DNA from: Bombiscardovia coagulans
Lineage (GTDB): Bacteria; Actinomycetota; Actinomycetes; Actinomycetales; Bifidobacteriaceae
Direction: 5' to 3'
Assembly: GCF_002259585.1 (NCBI RefSeq)
Contig: NZ_MWWS01000004.1
Coordinates: 434,001-498,000 of the forward strand
Length of the DNA stretch: 64,000 nucleotides
Part shown: piece by piece, positions 8,504-17,358 of the stretch
Layout of the letters: the number at the start of each line of letters is the position of its first letter
Position numbering within the stretch: the first letter of the stretch is position 1
Made by a program: the position numbers and the translations under genes
Notes under the pieces: generated by a model
Database searches by the model: none
The model's input: the letters and a program-made list of their open reading frames with translations, nothing else
What the model was told of the DNA's origin: nothing

Positions 8504-10681
8504 CTATGAACTTTTACCAGGATCTTTGTGTTCACACCAGTGAGCCGCATAGTGTTCACTATGGTTTAAACCCGAGAAAAACTGCTCCATGTAACCTCGG
8601 ATTTGTTCACAAGTACTACCATTGGTTTCGGAGTAACAATCTAACAGTTCATGCGAGTTAACATCCATCGACTTCCTAAAAGCTCCACATAGAACACTAT
8701 CAAGCTTATCCGACGATTTTCTGATTATTGTATTCAAACTAAGATTGTTAAATTCACAGAAAGATATGATGATGCGACGCATCGAATTCCACATAAACTC
8801 AGGTTTGTTTTCGGCATAAGCAAATTTGAGCTCTTCCCACAACTCGTCATAGGACGTATGGATATCGTCCTTTTGATCGCTCACACATACAACTTGAGTA
8901 TGACTTGCACCTTTTCTGAGATGAATATACTGTATTTTATCAGAAAAGCGATTATTTTTATAGGGGCGTACATTCAGATAGAAATGCGTATTGTGCGTTA
9001 AAACTAGCAACTGATTTCCCCTATGGTTGTTTTTAGTTGTTCGATCGTACAATAAGGGAACATAGTATCTTTCAATTAGGCTAATGATTAGATACTGATA
9101 TGTGTCGTCGTTACTCGTCATAGGGTCATCAAGTACTAGGAAAAACGGTTTATCGGTGTCTCGAGGTGCTTTGATTGCTTCCATAAAATACACAAACGCA
9201 ATGATATTTTTCTCACCCGTACTCAATTTTGTGATAGGCCTTATATTTCCATCAGAATCTTGAATTGAGTAAAAGCCACGTTCTGCCTCTGACTGCAATA
9301 CAAGCTGGAAACCTATTTCTCCGTGCGCCCGTAAATACTTGTTTATTCTCTCAGCTATAAGTGACTCATCTTTTATTTGGCCAAATAGCTTTTCCAGATT
9401 TTCCTGGTAGTCAGAAAGTTTCCTCTCTAACTCCTCTTTCTGTTTACAGAGTTTTCCACTTTCTGTTTCACACTTTTGAGCGTCTTGATCAAGTTTGACA
9501 ATTTCATATTTTTTCTCATATTCTAAAATATGGTGATATCTTAATTGCTCTTTTGCTAAATCTTGACGACACCTTACAGTATTTGAAAGACCAGCATGTT
9601 CTGCTATCAATTGTTGAGCTATGTCAGTAAGGGCCTTAAAATCTGGCCACTCAACTTGCTCAATTGGAGGAACCTGCTGAAATAAACTGTCTTTACGTCC
9701 ATTTAAAGCAGTACGGAACGACAAAATCGTTTCACGAGCTACTTCCTTGCTTTTGCCAATACTGTCATTAAGATCAGCAACTTGCGCCCTGAGCGACGGA
9801 TAAAAGCTAGACGAATCGTATTGAGTTATCTTATTGATGCTGTTCTCTAATGTTTGAAAATCGTCGATACACGTGTTAAGCGCTGTTTGAAAAGCAGTAA
9901 CTTTACCACTAAAATAATTCTCGAGTTGGTCCCATCGCTTTTGAGTCAACTCTCCGCCACAGAAAGCACATACCTTGTCTTTTTGTCTGTTATGTACTTC
10001 CATTCCCCTTTGTGCAAAATTTGTCTTTTGGGGATTATCAGCAAACTCCGGCAACCTCACACTTTCAACCACAGTTTGGGTAAGAAGACCATTAGCGCGT
10101 TCTTTTAATTTCTGAAAATCAATAGGAATAGAGCTAAGCGCGACAGGCAGTTTTAAAAGTTGACCAATAGCTTCCTCTTCAAAAGCAGTCCTTTCTTGAG
10201 GGGAAAGCCTTTGAGCAGAGGCTCTTTCTTTACTGTAGTCTATACGATTATAGGTTGTTTTCGCGATCCGTGGATTGTCTTTCTCTTTAATGTCTTTCGC
10301 TGCATTCATCATTGCATTATTTAACTTCTTTGTCGCACTATCGTATGCACTTTTAGCTTCTTGTACTTTTTCAGCGAGATCGTCATTTTCCTCTTTTGTA
10401 GCTTGGATTTTTGTTTCCAAATCTTTGATTTGATTTTGAATCTCTGTATTTTCCCTACCTAGAGCCACTGCATTCAATTCACGATTTTCGTCCAACAAAG
10501 ACTCAAAACCATCAAAAATACGTACATCAAATTCGTTTTGTAGTTGCTCTTTTATCAGACGTGTTAACGTTGATTTTCCAGTACCATTTCTGCCCAGCAA
10601 AAAGTTAACTGATGTCAATTTCAACGTAGGTTTCGAATACTTCAAATACTCAGACGCTTGTAAGTTAATTTCGCAAACCAC
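8504..10681 (-). CDS. PrrC/RloC-like ABC-type ATPase with CxxC hook
   Basis: A 725-residue protein of the AAA_13 / COG4694 type. Residues 27-40 hold the Walker A LLGRNGTGKSTL; about 75-130 and 380-440 are charged coiled-coil; C238-A-F-C241 sits between them like the zinc hook of RloC; LSTGEKN at 486-492 is the ABC signature; FLVLDDP at 514-520 is Walker B; LTHNTHF at 561-567 is the H-loop. The C-terminal region keeps an R635-R636 pair and N675-S-H677, aligning by eye with the Arg and His of the PrrC anticodon-nuclease triad, but the Glu expected four residues after the Arg is Ile or Ser. A second Cys/His-rich stretch ends the protein. Start is GTG at 10681 with GAAGGAG. It follows the helicase gene by 239 bp on the same strand and is AT-rich. 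Role in defence is inferred; tRNA cleavage is not shown. Confidence 0.8.
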   Translation of the reverse strand: MVCEINLQASEYLKYSKPTLKLTSVNFLLGRNGTGKSTLTRLIKEQLQNEFDVRIFDGFESLLDENRELNAVALGRENTEIQNQIKDLETKIQATKEENDDLAEKVQEAKSAYDSATKKLNNAMMNAAKDIKEKDNPRIAKTTYNRIDYSKERASAQRLSPQERTAFEEEAIGQLLKLPVALSSIPIDFQKLKERANGLLTQTVVESVRLPEFADNPQKTNFAQRGMEVHNRQKDKVCAFCGGELTQKRWDQLENYFSGKVTAFQTALNTCIDDFQTLENSINKITQYDSSSFYPSLRAQVADLNDSIGKSKEVARETILSFRTALNGRKDSLFQQVPPIEQVEWPDFKALTDIAQQLIAEHAGLSNTVRCRQDLAKEQLRYHHILEYEKKYEIVKLDQDAQKCETESGKLCKQKEELERKLSDYQENLEKLFGQIKDESLIAERINKYLRAHGEIGFQLVLQSEAERGFYSIQDSDGNIRPITKLSTGEKNIIAFVYFMEAIKAPRDTDKPFFLVLDDPMTSNDDTYQYLIISLIERYYVPLLYDRTTKNNHRGNQLLVLTHNTHFYLNVRPYKNNRFSDKIQYIHLRKGASHTQVVCVSDQKDDIHTSYDELWEELKFAYAENKPEFMWNSMRRIIISFCEFNNLSLNTIIRKSSDKLDSVLCGAFRKSMDVNSHELLDCYSETNGSTCEQIRGYMEQFFSGLNHSEHYAAHWCEHKDPGKSS

Positions 10682-10818
10682 AAGGCACTCCTTCGTTACC
10701 GATACCCCTAGTTTGTAATGGTTGACAAAATTAATGATAACAGCAATTACACTTTTCTTTCATATTACTTATGACGTGAGAATATACACAGCACAATATG
10801 CACCCTATTCATATGCCT

Positions 10819-10841
10819 ATACGAGTAACTTTATCTCGTAT
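10819..10841. promoter_or_regulatory. Inverted repeat between the two ATPase genes
   Basis: ATACGAG at 10819-10825 and CTCGTAT at 10835-10841 form a perfect 7-bp inverted repeat with a 9-nt spacer, about 140-160 bp upstream of the RloC-like start. On the minus strand it contains AGATACGA, an 8-mer also present upstream of the helicase. It could be an operator or a weak hairpin. Confidence 0.3.
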
Positions 10842-10920
10842 CTGACAATGTGCTCTTTTCCTAAATTATTATTCACATCGAAATTAAAAAGCCAATAGTT
10901 TATCCCACCAGCATTCTCAA

Positions 10921-13569
10921 TTAACGAGGCAACTTGCGTAGACAGAAATCTCCATGCTGAGCAAGTTTTGCAATGGCCTTCATACCAGGAGAAGAAGCGC
11001 TAGATATAAAACACCAATCGCCGATAATATATAAATGCTTTTTAGCTCGAGTGACAGCAACATTGAGAACTCTCGCAGCACCTAGTGCAATATCTGAACC
11101 GGAACCGACCGCAGCACTTGCTATCCAACGAGCTTTCTCTCCATCTTGCATCAAATCCACAATTACTGTGTCAAATTCTCGACCTTGAAAACGATGTGAC
11201 GTTCCACACCCCACAGTCTTAGGCAAGTAGCCTTCTGCCAGTCTAGCCTGTTCACGGTATGGAGTAACATATCCTACCGATTCATCCCCAACGTTATCCA
11301 AAATGAGGGAAGCCGCTAGCTTTGCGGTTTCTATACAAGTCCAGCTTCCGCGAATTTGTTCGAAATGAATATTCATATTCGAAGTGTCGATAAAATCAAT
11401 AACTGTATGATCCTCTTGTACTGGCTTACCTGGACTTTGAATTAAACCGTCATAACAAAAATCGTTGACTAAATCTGCTACGATTCTTGGAAAACGATGC
11501 TGTTCATCCAAACAGACACAACGCGGATTGTGCATGGCACTAGTCTTATCAACAATCCCGACAAGTTTAAAAATATCGTCATGCTGCCACGATTTAACAT
11601 TCTTATTTGGAGCCAAACTTTTTTCTGTTACATCTTCCACTACAGGAGCATTTTGCAAAAAGTCTCCCACCAAAACACAAGTTGTTCGCGCTTTTGCAGC
11701 AGTATAAATGACTTTGCTGGCCTCAGCACTGGAAACTTCATCAATAATCACTATATCGAACGTTCTGTGCTGAAGGATTTCATCATACATGAGACTTTCT
11801 ATAGTGCATGCCATCACTTGAGCGTTCTTCAACAACGCTTGTTGTTGTTTCCGCAACTTGTCGTTTAGGTTAGTTTGTTCAGCTTTCAAAGCACTCTGCT
11901 CTTTATCTAGCCGGGAAACTGAATCAATTGTTTCAATCCACGAGCGCCCGAGCTCAATTTGCCCCGTATCTTGGAATTCAGCATATTGGTGCTTTACTAT
12001 ATCGAGAGTGTAGCCTTTCTCTCTTATATTTGTCTCGTACTTGTGTTCATCATCTCGACATTTATCTATTTCGCCGGTAACACTTTGAATTTCTTGCGCA
12101 ATTCTTTGTTGCTGCCATAAAAGCTCATTTAACTTGCTGACAGCTGTGTCATACTGCAGTTCAAGCTCTTTCATAAGTGACTTGGATGTCTCCAGTTCTG
12201 CACGGGCAGTAGTTAAACGAACTCTACTAGCAGCAACCTCTTCATCTGCTCTAGCTACATAGTTTTGATACTTACTCGCAATCGTTTTCCCCGTATAAAA
12301 CGATTCCTCTAACCACTGAACGATGCTCTCTATTTTCTTAAGACGATTTCTTCGCTTTATTACCATGTTATGTATTGCTTGACAGTTTTCATCATTCCTC
12401 TCCTTCTCATAGTATGTATTCCAATCGTTAACTGACCTCGTTTCAAGAGAAACAATAGATTCGTTATATTTCCTAATTTCCTGTGAAACTTTGCACGCCT
12501 GCTCTACCAGTCCCTCTTTTTGACTATGGTATTCTTGAGAGGCAGCTTTGCATTGTTCATATTGTGTGTAGTCATCCAAAACATCGAGAAATAGTCGTAT
12601 GCCTTGCTGATCCCTGTCAAGCATGTAAATCTCGTTTTTAACGCTCTCTTCTTTCTTTCGATCAGGATGCTGTGCGTTACTTACTATGAGATTTTCAAGT
12701 CGTTCGTATTCTTCTTCATACCCTATAATTAAAGATGCCGCTTTTTTATCACAAATCGCAGGTTCGTTTCGTATAATTTCACTAACCTTAGTGATATTTT
12801 TAGGCGTTTTCCTAATGATATCGCCATGATCAAATAGGCCAAAGTGTTGCTCCTTGTTAAGTTCCAACAATCGTTCAAGAGCATTGTCAATGGCAGCATT
12901 GGTATGGGACGCAACAAGAACCGTTTGCCCGTTGTCCACAGCCTTCTTAATTGCAGAAGCAATCACTGTAGTTTTTCCAGTTCCAGGCGGCCCCCAAATA
13001 AAAAAACCTCCTGGGGTACTCATTGCAGCAAGAGCCTCCTGCTGACGTTTACCTAACGGATACTCAAGATACTCTGGTTGCCATGGGATAAGTTGGGATC
13101 TTTGTTGAGATCGTAACTGAGCTACTGGTTCAGAAAATTCTAGTCCTTCCACTGCCTGATACCATTTTAAGGCGACTTCCAACTTATGCTCGTATGCAAA
13201 AACCCTGATCCTTGCACTTTCTATACCCTTTAACTGATGTCGACGAGCTTCTTCACTAATCGAACAGTAAAATGTTCCAATCTTTCGGTTACTCCCCTTC
13301 TTGGTGAGAGGAAAGAGATTGAGAGGATTTTTACTAGTTTTACCATCAACAAGTCCATATAGCTTTTTCCCAGACAAATAACTTGCAGCACCAACATCAC
13401 ATCGTATTTGGTTATATCTGCTGTTCCAAGGAAAGGGTGAACCGGGTATTTCTTGCACTGGAATCGAGGATTTTATTTCTAAATAGTTTGTTTGAGCTGC
13501 GGAAAGAGCTCCTTGGTATAGTACTTCCCATTCTTTTCCCCGATTAGCCGAATATTCCCTATTGAACAT
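10921..13569 (-). CDS. SF1 (Upf1/DNA2-like, COG1112-type) helicase with coiled-coil insert
   Basis: An 882-residue helicase. Motif I is GPPGTGKT at 193-200, motif Ia VASHTNAAID at 219-228, motif II VIIDEVSSA at 607-615, motif III VLVGDFLQN at 632-640, motif IV around DEQHR at 688-692, motif V SHRFQGREFD at 791-800 and motif VI NVAVTRAKKHLYIIG at 836-850, so the motor should be active. Between Ia and II lies an unusually long, Glu/Lys/Gln-rich coiled-coil insert (about 280-585). The N-terminal 170 residues have no motif I recognise and no nuclease motif is seen at either end. ATG has GGGAGG seven nt upstream. It is upstream of the RloC-like ATPase on the same strand and similarly AT-rich. Nucleic-acid unwinding is the known family activity; a defence role is inferred. 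Confidence 0.85.
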   Translation of the reverse strand: MFNREYSANRGKEWEVLYQGALSAAQTNYLEIKSSIPVQEIPGSPFPWNSRYNQIRCDVGAASYLSGKKLYGLVDGKTSKNPLNLFPLTKKGSNRKIGTFYCSISEEARRHQLKGIESARIRVFAYEHKLEVALKWYQAVEGLEFSEPVAQLRSQQRSQLIPWQPEYLEYPLGKRQQEALAAMSTPGGFFIWGPPGTGKTTVIASAIKKAVDNGQTVLVASHTNAAIDNALERLLELNKEQHFGLFDHGDIIRKTPKNITKVSEIIRNEPAICDKKAASLIIGYEEEYERLENLIVSNAQHPDRKKEESVKNEIYMLDRDQQGIRLFLDVLDDYTQYEQCKAASQEYHSQKEGLVEQACKVSQEIRKYNESIVSLETRSVNDWNTYYEKERNDENCQAIHNMVIKRRNRLKKIESIVQWLEESFYTGKTIASKYQNYVARADEEVAASRVRLTTARAELETSKSLMKELELQYDTAVSKLNELLWQQQRIAQEIQSVTGEIDKCRDDEHKYETNIREKGYTLDIVKHQYAEFQDTGQIELGRSWIETIDSVSRLDKEQSALKAEQTNLNDKLRKQQQALLKNAQVMACTIESLMYDEILQHRTFDIVIIDEVSSAEASKVIYTAAKARTTCVLVGDFLQNAPVVEDVTEKSLAPNKNVKSWQHDDIFKLVGIVDKTSAMHNPRCVCLDEQHRFPRIVADLVNDFCYDGLIQSPGKPVQEDHTVIDFIDTSNMNIHFEQIRGSWTCIETAKLAASLILDNVGDESVGYVTPYREQARLAEGYLPKTVGCGTSHRFQGREFDTVIVDLMQDGEKARWIASAAVGSGSDIALGAARVLNVAVTRAKKHLYIIGDWCFISSASSPGMKAIAKLAQHGDFCLRKLPR

Positions 13570-13592
13570 ACCGTTGCCTCCCTCACTGTAAA

Positions 13593-13626
13593 AGTATAGG
13601 ATGCCGATCGTTCGAATACCTATTCG
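13593..13626 (-). promoter_or_regulatory. Candidate promoter with palindrome, upstream of helicase
   Basis: On the minus strand a good -10 hexamer TATACT (13593-13598) lies 24 bp before the helicase ATG. In place of a clear -35 there is the palindrome CGAATAccTATTCG at 13613-13626, covering the -35 position. This arrangement would suit an operator for a repressor or an activator-dependent promoter. Not tested. Confidence 0.35.
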
Positions 13627-13682
13627 TATCTAAATTGCTTTACCCAATCGAACTCGCAGATGTATTTACCTACTGCATCGAA

Positions 13683-13868
13683 CTAGCAGCCCTGCTCAAC
13701 CTCGATATCGACAGCATTGTTCGAAAGAAGCTGGTAAAGACGCAACACAAATATCCTGTTACACAAGCCAAAGGCAAGAGCAACAAATACCGTAAACTTC
13801 AGTAGACCAGCAGGCAGTAAACCGACCAAGACCCATCTTTTATATTGGTTAACTTCACGCTCATTCAA
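13683..13868 (-). CDS. Possible small membrane protein overlapping prmC stop
   Basis: A 61-residue open frame whose TTG start overlaps the prmC stop (TTGA), a layout typical of translational coupling. After a short charged N-terminus (MNEREVNQYKRW) it has two hydrophobic stretches (VLVGLLPAGLLKF and VFVALAFGL) and would sit in the membrane. I recognise no family. TTG start and short length keep this uncertain; the coupling and hydrophobicity are the only support. Confidence 0.3.
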   Translation of the reverse strand: MNEREVNQYKRWVLVGLLPAGLLKFTVFVALAFGLCNRIFVLRLYQLLSNNAVDIEVEQGC

Positions 13869-14848
13869 GCCTTGCTAGCAACAATATATCGCTGCCGACC
13901 TGCATAATCCTTGCCTATATGGCTGTATTGCAAACCCGTGGCTACCACACTTCGCTGAAGCAAAACTCCCTGAGAAGGGTCATGTTCCATCACTAGGCAA
14001 CCACCAGAGCGCAACAAGGATGCAGCTCTAGCAAGGATCCGTTGGGGAATAGCAATCCCATCAGCAGAACCACCATACAGAGCCTGAGCAGGATCCCACT
14101 CGGACACCTCAGGCTGAGTAGGAACCTGAGATTGTGGCACATACGGTGGATTACTCAGGATTACATCCACCTGACCGTCCAACTGATCTAAGGTCGAAGG
14201 CAAGGTAGCATCCCCCACTACTAGGTGGTAGTTCGAACCAGCAGCTTCAATATCAGCAGCATAACGCTCAACATTACGTCTCGTCCACGCAGCCGCATCC
14301 TCAGACGCTTCAACAGCATACACCTGGGTTCCTGGAAGCTCAGTAGCTACAGCCAATCCAATCGCACCAGATCCAGCACACAGGTCCACCACTACTGGAT
14401 GTTCCGTTGCCTCCCCTGCTAGCCAATCTAAACCAGCCTGCACTACTGTCTCGGTCTCAGGGCGTGGAATAAAGACACCAGGGCCAACAGCAAGGTCCAA
14501 AAATCGAAAAGGCGCATGGCCAACGATGTATTGCAGGGGCTCACGGTGAGCTCGACGTTCAGTAAATCCGCCAAGAGTAGTTACGACAGATTGCTTAGCC
14601 ATCTCTTTTTCCAGCTCACTGGCAGCACCCGTAGCAGCAACAGCCATGTCACCGATGCTCTCCCCCATCAACAGTGCTCTATCAATCTCATGAAGATCGA
14701 CTGTACAAGCCTCGGCTAAGAGCAAACGAGCATCATGTTCTGGCGTTTCAATTCCAGCTACTTTCAGTACATGAGCTAGCTTTGTCAAAGCGAGCCGCAC
14801 AGTCATGGCTGCATCTACCACTGGCACCCTGGAAGCAGATTCCGCCAT
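13865..14848 (-). CDS. prmC: Release factor glutamine methyltransferase PrmC
   Basis: Methylates the Gln of the GGQ motif of peptide release factors with SAM. The 327-residue protein has the N-terminal helical domain, a SAM site at VVDLCAGSGAIGLAVA, and the diagnostic NPPYVP motif (in VILSNPPYVP) that binds the glutamine. A run of about 30 extra residues in the N-terminal domain (around ALLMGESIGDMAVAATGAAS) is longer than in most PrmC. ATG follows GGAGG at 5 nt. Its substrate gene prfA is 210 bp upstream on the same strand. Confidence 0.95.
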   Translation of the reverse strand: MAESASRVPVVDAAMTVRLALTKLAHVLKVAGIETPEHDARLLLAEACTVDLHEIDRALLMGESIGDMAVAATGAASELEKEMAKQSVVTTLGGFTERRAHREPLQYIVGHAPFRFLDLAVGPGVFIPRPETETVVQAGLDWLAGEATEHPVVVDLCAGSGAIGLAVATELPGTQVYAVEASEDAAAWTRRNVERYAADIEAAGSNYHLVVGDATLPSTLDQLDGQVDVILSNPPYVPQSQVPTQPEVSEWDPAQALYGGSADGIAIPQRILARAASLLRSGGCLVMEHDPSQGVLLQRSVVATGLQYSHIGKDYAGRQRYIVASKA

Positions 14849-15058
14849 AGCAACCTCCGGAACAGTACAGAACTACGAATACGCAGGTAAGGCAACAATA
14901 TAATTTATGAGCGAAGGGAAAGAAAGTTCGAGAGCACCAAACGTACTTCTAGGAAACCCAGCTCCGGCTGGTTGCCCTATCAGCAACACCAGTGCTCATT
15001 GAGTTTATTAGAACATTGGATTTGCATCCGGAATTCACTGGAAGATAAACCTGCCGGA

Positions 15059-16147
15059 TCACTCCCGACTTGCTAAGCGATCAGCTTCGTCAGCTTGAAC
15101 ATCAGAATCAATAACCGCCTGCAAGTCCCCATCTAAAACCTGGTCCAAGTTGTAGGCCTTGTAATTCGTCCTGTGGTCAACAATACGGTTTTCAGGGAAG
15201 TTATAGGTTCGGATACGCTCTGAGCGGTCCATGGAACGCACTTGCGAATGCCGCATATCCGCGGCCTCAGCAGCCTCCTGCTCGTGCTTCATGGCCAGCA
15301 AACGGGATTTCAACACACGAAGAGCAGCAGCACGATTCTGTATCTGCGACTTCTCATCCTGCATGGAAACCACGATACCTGTTGGGATATGAGTCATACG
15401 CACAGCAGAGTATGTAGTGTTGACTGACTGCCCACCAGGGCCAGAGCTCATGAAAATGTCAATTTTCAGATCCTTCTGGTCAATCTCAATTTCATCATCA
15501 TCGTCGTCAGCCTCAGGGAAAACGATCACACCAGCAGCTGAAGTCTGAATACGCCCTTGTGACTCAGTTACAGGAATGCGCTGCACCCTGTGTACTCCAC
15601 CCTCATACTTAAGAGAGGCCCAAACACCATCAGCTGGAGCCACGGAACCCTTTGCCCGAATAGCTACCTCGACGTCTTTGACTCCACCAAGCTCGGTGGA
15701 GTTCTGACTCATTATTTCTACGCCCCACCCCCGTTTTTCCGCATAGCGTGTATACATACGCAAGAGGTCACCAGCAAACAAGGCAGCTTCTTCGCCACCA
15801 GTTCCTGCTTTGATCTCCATGATCGTGTCTCGTGAATCGTCAGGATCACGTGGAATCAGTGAAGTCCTTAACTGTTCTTCTACTGCGGGAAGCTGAGCTT
15901 CCAGTTTCTTGGCTTCGGCAGCAAAATCTGGATCCTCAGACGCCATACTTTGGGCAGCTTCATAATCATCTTTTACCTCTTGCCACGCCCTATATGCATG
16001 TACAATGACACCGAGTTCAGCATGACGACGTCCAAGCTTGCGAATTTGCGCTGGATCAGATGCAACTTCAGGTTGGCTCATCTGATCTTCTAAACGCTGG
16101 TATTCCTCTAGCGCTGTCTGTGCCGCTGGAAATTGCTCACTGCCCAT
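15059..16147 (-). CDS. prfA: Peptide chain release factor 1
   Basis: Recognises UAA and UAG stop codons and triggers peptide release on the ribosome. The 362-residue protein contains the GGQ catalytic motif in [12 protein letters not shown] and the codon-recognition tripeptide PVT in [16 protein letters not shown], the RF1 form rather than the SPF of RF2. Length and the [14 protein letters not shown] segment near the C-terminus are normal for RF1. It lies between rpmE and prmC, the common actinobacterial order. Confidence 0.97.
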   Translation of the reverse strand: MGSEQFPAAQTALEEYQRLEDQMSQPEVASDPAQIRKLGRRHAELGVIVHAYRAWQEVKDDYEAAQSMASEDPDFAAEAKKLEAQLPAVEEQLRTSLIPRDPDDSRDTIMEIKAGTGGEEAALFAGDLLRMYTRYAEKRGWGVEIMSQNSTELGGVKDVEVAIRAKGSVAPADGVWASLKYEGGVHRVQRIPVTESQGRIQTSAAGVIVFPEADDDDDEIEIDQKDLKIDIFMSSGPGGQSVNTTYSAVRMTHIPTGIVVSMQDEKSQIQNRAAALRVLKSRLLAMKHEQEAAEAADMRHSQVRSMDRSERIRTYNFPENRIVDHRTNYKAYNLDQVLDGDLQAVIDSDVQADEADRLASRE

Positions 16148-16313
16148 AATTAATTATCTTCCACTCACGTCAGGCGAACTGAAAATGATGTTCTTTTAAC
16201 CTTCCCGTAGGGTACATACGTCAGGTTGGTTATAAATATATGAATACAAAAACGCCAGCTTCTGCTAACCAGTAACCATAAGGGAACCGACACAAAAGCT
16301 GACGTTAATCGTG

Positions 16314-16532
16314 CTACTTGTTGGCGTTCTTCTTGCCGTAACGAGCCTCGAAGCGAGCCACACGACCACCAGTATCGAGAATCTTCTGCTTGCCGGTGTA
16401 GAAGGGGTGGCAGTTCGAACACACATCAATAGTCATGTGATCGTTAGGTGCAGTGGAACGAGTAACAAAAGTATTGCCGCAAGAGCAAGTAACCTGCACT
16501 GCGTGATAATCAGGATGAATACCCTGCTTCAT
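16314..16532 (-). CDS. rpmE: 50S ribosomal protein L31
   Basis: A 72-residue large-subunit ribosomal protein. It starts [16 protein letters not shown] and has CSCG with a later CSNC, so it is the zinc-binding (C+) form of L31. The ATG follows CTAGGAGAAACT. It is first in a rpmE-prfA-prmC order on the minus strand, 166 bp upstream of prfA. Confidence 0.97.
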   Translation of the reverse strand: MKQGIHPDYHAVQVTCSCGNTFVTRSTAPNDHMTIDVCSNCHPFYTGKQKILDTGGRVARFEARYGKKNANK

Positions 16533-16544
16533 AGTTTCTCCTAG

Positions 16545-16605
16545 GGTTAGAAGGGACCCGGGTCGCCAACCCCAATGGCGGGCGTGAACCGGAACCAGTT
16601 ATTAA
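16545..16605 (-). promoter_or_regulatory. Structured leader of rpmE (candidate L31 autoregulatory leader)
   Basis: The 5' untranslated region of rpmE is GC-rich and self-complementary: on the minus strand CGCC and GGCG flank ATTGGGGTT, and CCGG elements flank that hairpin, ending just before the AGGAG ribosome binding site. L31 leaders are known in Actinobacteria; whether this belongs to that class is an inference without a covariance search. Confidence 0.35.
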
Positions 16606-17139
16606 GTGTACCTCGGAGCCAAGAGAATGAGACCGCAACTGTCATACAATCTTGAGAATTGGCCTTGTCTGACTGCATTCTCAACAGCCTGTACGCTCAT
16701 ACATCCTAAGTCTGATTGATGCTTATTTATTCCTTGCTAATATGACGACACGCCGTATAATGTCACATTTCTGTTTCACTACTGCAGCTCTTTTCATGGG
16801 AACTCTTGAAATTACAGGTATTTCAAATATCACCCGTAGTTTTTTAATCAAAATTTGGCAACAATTAAGATTTGACTTTGAACATTTTGTCCCTTATTGT
16901 CTATATTCAGAGAGCGATCTCGCATGTATTGGGGAGTACATGAACGGTCTGATGACATAGGTTGGGGAGGGTTATTTGTCTTTCCACTCTATCCTGAACA
17001 GACTCCAAAGATAAAGGATTTGTAAGCATTAGCTTTATAAGGAATGGGATTAACCTATATAGCTATATGGTTGGGGTTATCTTTGATAGCTGTAAGACCA
17101 ATAATTGAACTTTTGAAGGGGATTCGTTAAGAATCTGGA

Positions 17140-17358
17140 CCCGGGTCAGGATTATAGAGCAAGGTGTCCGGATGAGAACTCAATGTATGGGTTTGTCATT
17201 TGCTTTGCCTCCCAGCTACGCTGGGAGTCTGATCCGAAGGGAAAGAGGACGCAATCCGGTTCTATTCCCCCGGCTAACGTGAGTGGATCCCACTTGCTAC
17301 AGCGAGAACCAGATTGCGGAATCGCGGGTTTCGGCGTAAGCCGGGACCCGCTTTTCTT
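17140..17358 (+). ncRNA. Candidate structured small RNA, unassigned
   Basis: A block of about 200 nt with three nested or adjacent helices and a terminator: CTCCCAGC/GCTGGGAG at 17209-17227 with a 3-nt loop; GCAATCCGGTTCT (17251-17263) paired with AGAACCAGATTGC (17305-17317) with one mismatch; inside it GTGAGTGG/CCACTTGC; and a terminal GCGGGT/ACCCGC hairpin followed by TTTTCTT. GC is clearly higher than the surrounding spacer. The 5' end is not defined. I looked for RNase P, tmRNA, SRP and 6C RNA hallmarks and did not find them. Confidence 0.4.
17324..17358 (+). terminator. Rho-independent terminator of the RNA candidate
   Basis: GCGGGT (17324-17329) pairs with ACCCGC (17346-17351), with an inner CGGC/GCCG helix closed by GTAA, followed directly by TTTTCTT. 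Strong terminator with no protein gene upstream, which supports an RNA gene. Confidence 0.75.

Noticed and set aside
17228-17250. CCGAAGGGAAAG, resembling the SRP RNA GGAAG-AGCA core
   Set aside because: The asymmetric loop bases and flanking stem of the SRP core are not present; similarity is too short.
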